Positions 46,966 through 58,800 of a DNA stretch of 64,000 nt are shown here, piece after piece. Origin of the DNA: Lamellibrachia columna (taxonomy: Eukaryota; Annelida; Polychaeta; Sabellida; Siboglinidae); assembly GCA_963662155.1 (NCBI GenBank), contig OY759274.1, positions 17,920,416 to 17,984,415 on the forward strand. The letters are read 5' to 3'. Every line of letters starts with the position of its first letter. Positions within the stretch are counted from its first letter, which is position 1. Under the pieces are notes generated by a model, which saw only the letters and a program-made list of their open reading frames with translations, had not been told where the DNA came from and did not search any database. The position numbers were made by a program, and so were the translations under genes.

Positions 46966-47226
46966 TAAAATGCCTTGGCTTTATAAAGATTAATTATTTC
47001 CTAAGCTAAACTACCAGCATATTTGATATGTTGTGGCATAATAATGATGTGTGTAACTGTGATATCCATGTTCCAGGTTGTATTTCCCGGTGGTAGAAGT
47101 CACTGTTTTTAGTCAATGTTTAGTCTTGGTTTCAGTCGTTCTAGTTAGCCTTATTTCTTTGGTAATTGTTTTTGTATGTGAATAAACTGTTGATATATTT
47201 GTCTATCAGACTATCAGTACACTCAC

Positions 47227-48011
47227 CTGTGTCAGGTCAATCTCCATAGCTAAACTTTCCATCAATTCAATTCGGTTCAGAATAGACATCACAGATCCTT
47301 CCCACATCGCAGGATGGGATTACTTGTCTTGCCTTTCCTGAAATATAATTTGTCAGGGTTAGTTGATAGCACTAATTCCATAACTATCATAATAGTTGCA
47401 AAACTGTGAACATTTCATACTGTCAGTAGTTAATTATTGTTATTTAAATGATTACATTGCACCAAACAACAAGGTGTTGTGGTGTGCTAATATTAATGTA
47501 ATCATGACTACAGTAATTATTGCAATCACAATTACTAATGTAGTCATGATTACAATCATTATTACAATCACGATTACGGTAACATTTAAGAATATATATA
47601 TATTCACATGAATTAAATAAACCCTCATGTTATTATTGTCATCAATGTTATTCAACACAAAATCAAACACAATATTAAAATACAGTCACGGTACACTTCA
47701 TTAGATTAGATACAAAATAAAGAGAAAAGCCTGCTTGCATTGCCATTGTAGTTCGGACCTCGCCCTCGGGCTAGGTAAAAGAAATATACAGAAAAAATAT
47801 GATTATTAAAATGGCAATGATTCGATAACAATTGAATTACTGACCTGCTAGCTATAGGGCGAATCAATGAGTCGGCACGCAAATCATGCAATGACAGCAG
47901 ACCAACATCTAGCACCGCTCTGTTTGTGCATATCACTACAAAATCATCGTCTTCGCCTTCGTACGGTGATGCAAGCACCAACGGGTCGGGCACACGGTGC
48001 TGCATAGCCAT
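47227..48011 (-). pseudogene. Two-exon remnant inside the TTAA element
   Basis: Exon-like block 47845-48011 starts with ATG (AMQHRVPDPLVLASPYEGED, then VVICTNRAVLDVGLLSLHDL) and ends at a donor (AGCAG|GTCAGT). Block 47227-47337 follows an acceptor (ATATTTCAG). It reads SHPAMWEGSVMSILNRIELM then SLAMEIDLTQ before a donor GTGAGT, with one stop near its start. The phases do not join cleanly. It is probably a second, decayed gene of the transposon. Confidence 0.4.
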
Positions 48012-49269
48012 AGCCTAGCCCTAGGCATGGTAGCTTCCTCGGCGCAGCATGATGACTCTACGTAAACGTGCGCAGACACCGGGACGCAATTTCCACAGGT
48101 TCACCACATCACATTACCTAGTCAGGAATCGTTGACAGTGAAAGCGCCGTTGTAATTTTTCCTGAATCCAACATCAACAAAGCCAGGCGAAGCCGACCTG
48201 GATCGAGTCTGGAGCGTGACTCGAACACTCGGTGACACTTTACGAATGTCAACGGTTGTTTCCGTGTGGCCTGTCGAACTAGACTCTTCCTCTGAAGTGT
48301 GGCGTTTTCCACGATTTTTTGCATGTTTTGTTGTAATTTCTTTAACTTTTTTTATTTGGAACGAACAAAAACGCTATTTTGTTGACGTGTGTAAACACTT
48401 GTATATATAACAGAGACCCATATCTTTTTTTCCGCTCCAGAATGCCTATTTACGAAATAAATAGCAAAAAAATCACAAATTTACATTGATTAGATATACG
48501 CGACTCAAACCACTTGTTTCGACAACAAGATGGCGATACGCAGTGATGTATTTTGTCGATTTTTGTCTCGAACAAAATCAGTTTTTCAGTTTATCTCATA
48601 AATTAGCAGGTATCTGTCACCATTAATGCATAATTAGATAATATATATTTAAATATACGGCATAACACAAAATTGCTTCAGTTCCCCTTTAACCTCCTTG
48701 TCTCAAGGATTGCTAAACCACATTCTTTTAGGTTTTCTTCATAACTAAGGGCTCTCAATTCTGGAATAATTTCAGTTGCTCTCCTCTGTATTTGTTCAAG
48801 CATATCTATATCCTTCTTATGATATGGTCTTCATGGTTGTGTGCAGTAAATGAGGCCTAACTATTGCTTTATACAGAGGTATTAGTTTTTTCCTTGTATG
48901 TTATATTTCTCCTAATCAACCCAATAATTTGATTACCCTTTGAAGCTGCAATACCACACTGCTCTGAAACATTCATATCAGCATTTATTGTTACTCCTAA
49001 CCCATTTTCTTTACAGCAGTACCTAGAACAGTATCTCCCATTTTATAGTTTACATCCAAGTTCCCATGTCCTGTGTGTAGACATTTACAAACTTTCCCAA
49101 AGTTTAGTAACATCTGTTATTTTTCAGACCATTTAACTAATTTGTCTACATCATTTTGTAAATGTTGTTTATCACCATGATTGTTAACCCTTCTAAACAC
49201 ATGTGTCATCTGCAAATTTTAGTACGTTGCTTGTTATATTATCGTCCAAGCCATTGATAGAGAGAGTTC

Positions 49270-49912
49270 AGGCAGGAAAATGAACTTGGACACACAAACC
49301 TTAATCTCCACTCATTGGAAAGAGCCTGCTCTAAGGAACAAAATGACACAAAAATCGTTCAGATTGGTCAATCCATTGATTTTCTATGAATATTTTAATA
49401 TCCGATAAATAAGCATTTCTATGAAATAGTCATAGGGATTATGGCACCATTTTGGCTGCATAATTAGCTATTTCCACCATTTATTATGTGCTAGCATGGT
49501 TATTTCTAAACGAATCACTATAAAACTTGCCATCTTTACATAATTTTAACTGCTGAATCCAAATCTGGTCGCGGATTTTGAACATTGTGAATATTAATGA
49601 CCTAATTTGCATATGCAAATGCCCTAATTGCCTAAATATTCACATTATATCAGTTCTAATACTTCTAAGGCATAAAATACTGAACTGAATGGGAACAAAA
49701 TAGTAAACTGACATTTATAAACACTCTTAATTTATGTGTGCAGAACACAAGATGGCTGCTCATCTTCCAAGATGGCGACCATCTTGGATTTCAAAGGGTA
49801 TGTCGTGTATGATGCCAAAATAAAGGGTAAATACTTTAAGATAACTGGTGACCAAGTAGCTAAAGACACATGGTAAGCATTGATTACCAAATATTTGGGG
49901 GCCATTTCAAAA
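49270..49912. other. Sequence downstream of the 121-aa gene
   Basis: Probable 3' UTR or flank of the gene at 49.9-50.9 kb. A near-palindrome CCAAGATGGCGACCATCTTGG at about 49768-49788 could be the end of a small element. No canonical poly(A) signal is placed with confidence. Confidence 0.4.
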
Positions 49913-50891
49913 TTATATGATGAATACCAATGATTCCTCATTCCGACAGAGAGGACCAACAATGTCATTGGAAGGTTTGGGAAAAACTGGAGCCGGAATC
50001 TGAGATAATGGTGAAAACTTCTTCTTCCGGAAAGCTTTATCAGTGTTCCGTCGAACGAACCGAAGAAAAGATGACACATGGTCAGGCAGGCGCAGTCCCA
50101 ACTTAGGAAGGAGACGAAGAAGGTCATGTTGCAGATGAAGAGTCTCAGATTCCTCAATTTTCTTGATTAGAATGTAAAAGAACGCCACATTTGGTGCCTT
50201 TTCCTCTGGTAAAGTGTTATATGAAACAATAAAAAATGCATTAACAAGTATGAAACTACATAATTTTTTTACAAAACATGTTAAATATATAATGAGAATG
50301 TAGATACAGCAATACTAAAGGTGTTCATATTATTTAAGACATATTCTCACTTGAAAAAGATTTGTAAATTGTGTTTTACAATACAGTTGTAAAAACAAAA
50401 TGACTACATAAATCTTGTTTGCATTAAGTTCTGCATGCAACTATGGACATAAATACATCATGTGATTGAACTAAATGTAGCTTGAAGATGCATTGTAGGT
50501 TACAGAATAAATAAACCGAAATTAAAACCCCATGCAAAGATCGGCCGACTTGAATTTAGGGAGTGCACTTAATAAATGGAATAGCACAGGAAGCCAATAC
50601 GCATGCGCAGCTGTGGAAAATCCATGCGAACGGCGCATGCAAATTTATTCTGCTGTTACATTTATTGTCGATATCCCCCCGCCGATACCTACTTGTAATG
50701 AAAGTCGTAAACAAACTACGACAAAGTTATTCTAACGCTAATATATCAATGAATATAGGAGGATTTTGAAAGAATGATATGTTCACTAAACATCAAGAGT
50801 GATAAGTATCATCCTTACCTTGGAGAAAATGGTCAATTTCTGATTCGGTCCACCCGCTTATGTCAAAGAGTGTCTCGGCGGCATAGGCCAT
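49913..50891 (-). CDS. Unrecognised two-exon protein, 121 aa
   Basis: Exon 1 is 50819-50891 (MAYAAETLFDISGWTESEID, donor CCAAG|GTAAGG). Exon 2 is 49913-50205 (acceptor ACTTTACCAG). They join in phase 1 through a split Glu codon. Exon 2 reads APNVAFFYILIKKIEESETL, then DLLRLLPKLGLRLPDHVSSF, then RRNTDKAFRKKKF and a Pro-rich stretch before the stop. The protein is helical and basic in its middle, without signal peptide or membrane span. The clean GT-AG junction and phase argue that it is real. The FFxxLIxxIEE pattern is faintly like BESS motifs, but I would not assign it. It could be a host gene or a domesticated transposon gene; it lies between CR1 fragments. Confidence 0.6.
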
Positions 50892-50899
50892 GGTTGAAA

Positions 50900-51480
50900 T
50901 GGGTCAGACCTGTCGGGGAAAAGTACGATTTTACACTTGTTCTTCAAATTAATATCACAAACCACGTGTTATTTTTATCTAAATAAATTACTCTATCAAA
51001 TCGTACTTGCCGATTAGAAATCGAGGCGCGAGATTTTTAAGAAATCGACGAATTTTTCGATAATTCTTACCTCATTCAGAAGCCGCAACGTTTATGTCAA
51101 TTCGGCATCGCTGACGCCATTCTCGGGAATTCCACGGTCAAAATGAGGCTATTTAAAATAGCCTATCCAAAGAGGAACAATTGTTTATCTTCTTTTGAAA
51201 TGTAGGTATCCCCCAGAAAAATGGCGCCGTCGACTTGTGTCCGCTGGATGCAGTGCCACGTTCATGGATTAATTAGCAACGAACGCGATGAGATATAATA
51301 GTTTTATTATTGAGGAACAATAAGTTATATTATAACAGTATTATGGATCACTTGAAAACATTATGAGGGACGTTTCATGTGAAAACTGTGGTCTTGAAGT
51401 TTGTGGTATGCGGAGGCCAATTACTGAATTAGTACTTTCGCCGCCGTTGCTTCGAGCCACAGCGGTATCGCTGAACTCCC
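50900..51480. other. Upstream region of the 121-aa gene
   Basis: Expected promoter side of the 50.9-kb gene. CpG is raised around 51100-51290. No exon or repeat recognised. Confidence 0.35.
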
Positions 51481-51489
51481 TACCATTGA

Positions 51490-52055
51490 TATATATATAT
51501 TAAGAATAATAAAGGTCCCAATCCTGATCCTTGTGGTACCCCACTCAAAACTGATTTCCAGTTTGAAACCTCCCCATCTACTACAACATGCTGTCTTCTG
51601 TCAGTCAGCCATTGTTCTATTTTATACCTCACAAAGAAGTCCACCTTATGGACTTTAAATAACCTTTCTAATAATTTACAAATCACTGGTCTGTAATTCT
51701 CTGACTTATTTCTCGCACAATTTTTAAATAATGGTATGATGTTTGCTTCTTTCCATTAAAAAAGAACCACTCCCTCTAAGTGACAAGTTGAACACTCTTG
51801 TAAGTGGTATACTAATTTGTTCTACTGGTTCCATTAGTAGTTTTGGAGGAATTCCATCCACTCCAGGTGATTTATTGTCCTTCATTTCCTTTATTTTCTT
51901 AGCTAACATTTCTGGAGTTACAATTAACTGCCCTAAATAGTCCCCTTTAGCCTCCTGAAATTTAGCATCTGGAACTGGTAATGAGCTAATATCCTCTCTG
52001 GTAAATACTGAACTGAAATAACCATTTAGGTATTCCACGGCAAATTCCCCCATTT
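51490..52055 (-). mobile_element. CR1 LINE fragment
   Basis: Reverse-transcriptase pieces on the - strand: EYLNGYFSSVFTREDISSLP, KDNKSPGVDGIPPKLL, and after a deletion IEQWLTDRRQHVVVDGEVSN then SGVPQGSGLGPLLFLIY. The palm motif A region is missing. Truncated at both ends. Confidence 0.88.
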
Positions 52056-52184
52056 ATAGTATATAAGTATATCAACTAAAGCATTCTTTCATGTCTGAAT
52101 CAAAATATATACATTTGTACTAGTCTGACCACAGGGTGAAATGTGAACTTAAAATCTGCTTTCCACTTTCTGTAGTGAGCATAG

Positions 52185-52400
52185 GCAAATGTATGGTGGA
52201 ACACATGCATCCCATGCAACCAAATGAGACTTATCAAATGTATGGTGGAACACATGCATCACATGCAACCAAATGTATGGTGGAACACATGCATCCCATG
52301 CAACCAAATGAGACTTATCAAATGTATGGTGGAACACATGCATCCCATGCAACCAAATGTATGGTGGAACACATGCATCCCATGCAACCAAATCAGACTT
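52185..52400. repeat. Composite minisatellite
   Basis: The word AAATGTATGGTGGAACACAT followed by GCATCCCATGCAACC repeats about five times, alternating with copies that carry an extra GAGACTTATC. This is a short higher-order repeat. Confidence 0.9.
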
Positions 52401-52499
52401 ATCAAAACAGACGTGACATTTTTTCACATCTGCAGTACACACAAATACCACATTCCGACTTGTATTTCACTGAGTATACCTAATTTATATATTTTATAT

Positions 52500-52844
52500 A
52501 CTTTATACCAAGTTATTTATTTATTTTTTATCCTAAATCATATCTTTCCTTTACAGTGATAATTATGTCTTTCGCTTTATATTGGACTTATTTATGTGAT
52601 ATAACAGGAAACACGATGTGAGATTGTTAAGTGCCAACATAGTCAAGGTCAAGATTTTATTCTTAAGAGTGCATTTACTGTGCATGATGTTTAGTTTGTT
52701 TTCATACCGTTTGCTGCATGTGAGTGTATTGTCATGTATACATTATAGTACGACCCAACATCGTTATACGTTCCTATGTTTTTATTGTATTACTGCAATG
52801 ACTACACATGGCAATAAATTTTATCTTATCTTATCTTATCTTAC
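52500..52844 (+). mobile_element. LINE-like 3' tail ending in (TTATC)n
   Basis: The end ATGGCAATAAATTTTATCTT followed by ATC TTATC repeats is like the tail of the LINE at 23.6 kb (GCCAATAAAATTGTC on its strand). It abuts the last coding exon of TTC29 directly at 52845. Length upstream of the tail is uncertain. Confidence 0.6.
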
Positions 52845-55800
52845 AGCAACTGGGTATCTTTTCTAGAAGAAGGAGGGCCTCGTCTCTCGAGTCCTTCCAG
52901 TCAAACAGTCGCTGTGTGGCTGGTCTGTTGTACTCGTTGGCGATGTGTGTCTTGTAGACCTCGTACATCTCGTGGCCGGTTGTGATGCCGTAGCAGGTGC
53001 GCGCCATGATGATGGTCTCCTCGTGGTTGAGTGCCCGGGAGAAGTTGTAGGCCTTGGTGAAGTATTCCACTGCTTTGTGGTAATCACCCTGCACACACAC
53101 ACAGTCTCTTCACTACACGTCTTGGTGGATGATATACTGGCTTACTGTGGAGAGAGGGAGGGAAGAGAAAGGAAGGGGACGGAGAGAAAGGGAGGGGAGG
53201 GGAGGTAGAGAAAGAGATGGAGGGGAGGGGAAAGAAAGGGAGGGAGGGGGAGAAAAAGAGAGGGAGGGAGAGAAAAAGAGAAAGGGAGGGAGAGAGGGAA
53301 GGGGAGGGAGGGAGAGAAAGAGAGTGAAGTGTAGGGAGAGAAAGGGATGGAGGGGGGGAGAGAAAGGTAGGGTGGGGGAAGAGAGAAGGGGAGGGAGAGA
53401 GAAAGGGAGGGAGGTAGAGAGAGAGAAAAAAAGAGGGAAGGGGAGAGAAAGGGAGGGAATAGGAGAGAGTAAAAAGGAGGGATGGAGAGAGAGAGAGAGA
53501 GAAAGGGAGGGATATGAGTGATAAAAAAGGGATAGAGAAATGGAAGGAGTGAGAGTGGAAAAGAGATAAAAAGAGGGAGAGAGAAAGAGAGCAAAGGGAG
53601 AGAGTAAGGAGGGAGAAAAAGAGAGGTAGGAGAGAGAGGAAGAAGGAGGGAGAATAAGAGAGGGAAGGGAGAGAGAGGGGAAAGGAGATAGAATAGAGGG
53701 AGGGGACGAGAGTCAAGCAGGCACACACCACATATACATACATATAGAGTGACTCACGAGGGCGTTGTGCATGGCGCCGAGACTGCTGCAGGCCTTGCTC
53801 AGTTCCGTCTCATTATTGACCTTCTCTGCGACGGCCACCGCCAGTCTCAGATGTTCTATGCTCTCCTGCATCTGGCCAAGACTACAACCACATAGACAAA
53901 CTCTACTCATTGTGAAATCTTGCACTACTTCAAATTAGTTCCATGTTAAGATACTTTCCCTCTACAGGAGCTATATTCTAGATGTTCACGATTAAGACAT
54001 ATAATTTATATTTGACAGCCAATGTATAACAAATTTCATGTCATTCGAAGTTACATTAGAACTACCAACTGTACAGATTTTGTATATGTGGCACGACCTG
54101 GTTAATGAAATCACGAACACAACAATTCAAACTTACCTTCTAATTAAATAAAGCTTGTTAATGAATATAATAATTAAGCTATTATAAATGCAAAACCTTC
54201 TTGTTAGTAAATTCAGAAATCTTATTCCTAGAATGAACACATTTATTCTGGTGGAAGTAAAACTGGGGTCTGTTGTCATACCTCTGGCTCCCTGTCTAAT
54301 GGCTCCTATACAAATTGCTATAAATTATGGTTTATCATTGACCACTAAAATGGCAGATATAATTTAAATTGTAACACCATGCATGAGTAATGGCTAAAAA
54401 TAGGCATGCCAATGTGGTGAACAAGCCTCGGTAGACCCCGGCCAGGTCCACTGGAAGCCCTTAGGGTAAGTTCAATGAGGTAATGCCAAAAATTATTTTC
54501 AGTGTTTTGAAGAGTAATTTGACACTCCTGTGTTTGTATTAATGTTACTTGGGAAAACACACTGTAAATTTACAAGAAAATATCAAATATGCGTGAGATT
54601 TTAGATCGTGTGCATGAGCTCAGGATCTAGAATGATAAAGTGCATGAGAGATGACAGGAACACAGCACTGCCAGCCAGTGATGCCAGCTTACTGACAGGG
54701 AACCAGACTGGGGCTGACTGGGTTAGGAAGTTCAACAACAGAATGCAGACTACAAGAGAATGTTGTAGGTGACCATACGTGTGGAAGGATGTCGCCATGC
54801 TCTGGTAGGCGATTGACAGACCCGACAGGTCACCAGTCATTTGGCATGTATCACGATACACGGACAGGTACTGCAAGCATACACTGATGAAGGCATTTAA
54901 GACCCTAGGTGACGGAGGCATTTTTTTATTTGAGAAGCCTATTTTTTAAATACTTTTTTTCATTCACAGTGTGTTCCGATTGTGACAATTAGCAAACATA
55001 TATGAACTAAATAGGACTCGTATCAAGTGGAGATGTATTGATGGGCATTATTTAAATGAATATTTATAACAGATTGATGAGCGATAATGGGGGGATAACT
55101 CGTTTAACACACATTATAGACAATGCAACATGCAAGACACAAGGATGTTGTTTAGCTAAGCCTCCGTTGTCGAGTCTACACAAATCTTAATTGAAATAAC
55201 CCTTGCTGTTGTGAGTGTGAGTAAAAGGAGGAATTGACAATCTTTTGTTAACTGAGGCCACACAAAACTTTTTTGTTTCATTAGAAATCCAGGACCGGGA
55301 CATTGAATAGATTTCCGGGGATATGTATGATACGCCCAGTACATATCATGATACACTGACAGGCACTGCAAGCATACACCCAGCATGTATCATGATACAC
55401 TGACATGTACTGCAAGCATACACCCTGCACATTCCATGATACACTGACAGGTATGGCAATCATACACCTGCATGTATCGTGACACACAGACAGGTACTGC
55501 AACCATACACCCCATATGTATCATGGTACACTGACAGGTACTGCAACCATATATTCCACATGTATCAAGATACACCGACAGGTGCTGCACCAAAAACACT
55601 GCATGTATCATAATACACTGACAGGTACTGCAACCATACACCTCACATGCATCATGATACACCGACAAGTACTGCAACCATACACACTGCATGTAACATG
55701 AAACACCAGTATTTACTTTCGGTAGCCTCTATTATAAATATGATGTAGGAACTAAATTATGTTATATTATTTTATAAAAAAAATTATGAACTGTGAAAAA

Positions 55801-58800
55801 GCTTTAATCAATCTTCCTTTTATCCAGAATTTCATTTTGTACGTCAACATTTTTCAAGCCATTTTAAAATGAAACAAAATTCATAGTTTTGGGGCTATGC
55901 ACCTAAAAGACATAATAAAAACTAAACATGTGCAACTAAAATCAAGAATATCACGCTAGTGGTTTATTCACAATGTGTTCTAAAAGTTGGAGATTCCAGT
56001 AATTTCTCCGGTTGGCTGAATGCAGTTCCATGAAATCAGGGTAACCTAGACTACATGTGACATATTAAATGAGGCCGGCATACCCAGAACCAACACAGTC
56101 TTAAACAAACATTCTGTTTTGATGGAAAGAGGACTAGTTTAGTAAAGAAAGCCCAAAATATGTTAAAAAAGTTGAGTTTGGAATCAAATAGTGTAGCCAT
56201 ATCCTATTGGCAAGTATAGGAATAGGTGTTTACAAATATATTTTCATTTGGCGAGCGAATATTGCCAGAATACCATACTTGTGAGGTAGAGTATGACATG
56301 GCCCACGAAATTAAGATGTGTGTTCAACAATGTTTTCTTAGTAAATCACTGGCGTGATATTCTTAATTATAGTTGCAAATGGTTATGAGATGTGATCAAC
56401 AAAGATGAGGGTCAGTAACCAGTGATATGTAACACACTGCTTGTACAATGACCATCATCACAAAGTTACTGCCATAGATGGCAGTGTTCCTTGAACAACG
56501 TGTCAGTTGATTGGTAAAGTTTGGATGAGCACTAACTTTGATGGCTTCCTCCGAGTCCCGATTCTTCTCATAAGCTGTTCCCAACACAAAACTTGCCAGA
56601 CCTTTTGGTCGAATGTCACCACCTGGAGCAAATGTGACAGGTATTAGCCGCAGAAATCAACAGAGATATGTTAAGTCTTCCGCACCCACTCAGTGTACCC
56701 ACATAATGTGACATACATTAGCCACAAAGTTCATCAGAGACATGTTAAGTCTTCCGCACCCACTCAGTGTACCCACATAATGTGACATACATTAGCCACA
56801 AAGTTCAACAGAGACATGTTAAGTCTTCCGCACCCACTTAGTGTACCCACATAATGTGACATACATTAGCCACAGAGATCAACAGAGACATGTTAAGTAT
56901 TCCGCACCCACTCAGTGTACCCACATAATGTGACATACATTAGCCACAAAGTTCAACAGAGACATGTTAAGTCTTCCGCACCCACTTAGTGTACCCACAT
57001 AATGTGACATACATTAGCCACAGAGATCAACAGAGACATGTTAAGTTTTCTGCACCCACTTAGTGTACCCACATAATGTGACATACGTTAGCCACAGAGA
57101 TCAACAGAGACATGTTAAGTTTTCTGCACCCACTTAGTGTACCCACATAATGTGACATACATTAGCCACAGAGATCAACAGACATGTTAAGTTTTCTGCA
57201 CCCACTTAGTGTACCCACATAATGTGACATACGTTAGCCACAGAGATCAACAGAGACATGTTAAGTCTTCACCCACTCAGTGTACCCACATAATGAATCA
57301 GAAACAACCTGGCAACTTTGTCAAACAACAACACGCAAGCTATAGCATCTACTGCGACAGGAAAGCTATAACATCCATTACGACATGCAGGCAAGCTGTA
57401 GCATCCACTATGACAAGTATCCATTACAACAGGCAAGCTGTAGCATCCACTAAGATAGGCAAGCTCTAGCATAGTAGCATCCACTACGACATGCAAGCTC
57501 TAGTATCTGTGAGAATTACTAAACTATTCCCACACTACAGATTTGAACATCAACGAACAAGATTTGTGATGGATTAAATAGAAGAGCAAGTTTTAAGACT
57601 TGTGTCTCTGGCCTGGTAACTGCAGAATGCTGCTGTACAACCAAAAAACTGAAATAAAACCAAGTTTTGCTGGACATTTCCACAAACTGCTGTATGAACC
57701 TACCCTCATTGGCCTTGTCGTATGCCAACTGTAGGTAATAGCGGTAGTTTTCTCTCTCACCACTTGCCTCAAACTTCTTAGCAATCATGGTGTAGATGAG
57801 ACTGAGTTGGTTGCACGCCTCTGAGTGCAGCGTCTTGCCGTCGTCCATGCACCAGTGGGGCTTCCCCAGACTCAAGGCGTGGAACTTCTCAAAATACTTG
57901 GCCGCATCAAAATACTGACCTGTGAACACGCTAAGTAATAATAAGGAGCGCCTAAGTCCGAAATCATAGGTGCCATAAACCAGAACCGTTAAACATGGTA
58001 TCAAAGTGAGGGGAAAAGCTATTTCGAGTTTTTTTTTGCATAAGATAGCTAGTTTCAAATGATCTTAAAGTGATGGGAAGTGTGTTAAGTATGTTGCGCT
58101 CAGCTACAGAGAAAATGCTCTTAGCCAGGTTAAGCTTCGTTTTAGGAAATAAAAGTTGTGAGATAAACGATATGTGCTGCCTGAGGTGGCTGTTATGTAG
58201 ATATCATTTCATTTGTGACAGTGGCACGTGACAACCACCAATGTGATGACATCACACCGCAGAGTAGACTAAGAGGCTCTCAAAAGCAATGATGTGCAAA
58301 CACTTCCTTTGATAATAATTTATTTATACTAACATTTTCATGGTGAATACTGGTTCTCCACGATCAAAACTTCAAAAGCAATGTACAAAGCTTCACAGAT
58401 TTGTAATTATTATAAATTTTAACGTTCAGGATATGCATAATCCTAGGAAACATTTTGGCAAATGAGTTTCAATAAAATTCCATCAATGTAATAGCACTAT
58501 CAGCAGTATTTGATACTCACTAGACTCCTTGAGGGCTAGTCCAACGTTACAGTTTGCCTCCGCCGCCAGTCGGCCGTTGTCTGACTTGATGAACTTGGTG
58601 GACTCGTGAGCCATGTCAAAGAAGTAGTCAGACAGCCACTTGTCTCCCTCACTCGTCACCTGGAAGTACTTGGCCAGTTCAAAGTAGCAGCGGTACACCT
58701 CAATGTAGTCACCTACAGACACATACATCACCTTGTACACTAGGTGCTGTACACCTCAATATAGTCACCTACAGACACATGCACCACCTTGTACACTATA

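Larger units (their letters stand above)
41430..48688 (+). mobile_element. 7.26-kb DNA transposon with TTAA target duplication (Kolobok/piggyBac-like)
   Basis: It is flanked by TTAA at 41426-41429 and 48689-48692. The ends are inverted repeats: the left begins AGGGGGGGGGGGTGAAGCA and the right, reverse-complemented, AGGGGAACTGAAGCAA. Subterminal words (GTGGTTTGAGT, GCCAT.TTG) are also shared. TTAA duplications with ends beginning AGGG fit the Kolobok superfamily better than piggyBac, from memory. It carries decayed coding pieces on both strands and two younger nested transposons. No intact transposase remains. Confidence 0.85.
41065..49265 (-). mobile_element. CR1 LINE fragment split by the TTAA element
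   Basis: The 3' part lies at 41065-41429 and the adjoining upstream part at 48689-49265, both matching the reverse complement of the 27.6-kb CR1 element. Removing 41430-48692 joins CTCTTAA directly to CCTCCTTG exactly as in the intact copy. This shows the LINE was present before the DNA transposon landed in it. Confidence 0.9.

Noticed and set aside
53084..53743. Ser/Leu/Pro-rich and Arg/Glu/Gly-rich open frames
   Set aside because: They are low-complexity translations of a polypurine/polypyrimidine tract in a TTC29 intron.
54601..54921. TTC29 exon 6 extending past 54779
   Set aside because: The longer frame breaks phase with exon 7; ending at CACAC|GTATGG restores phase and matches the TPR pattern of the family.
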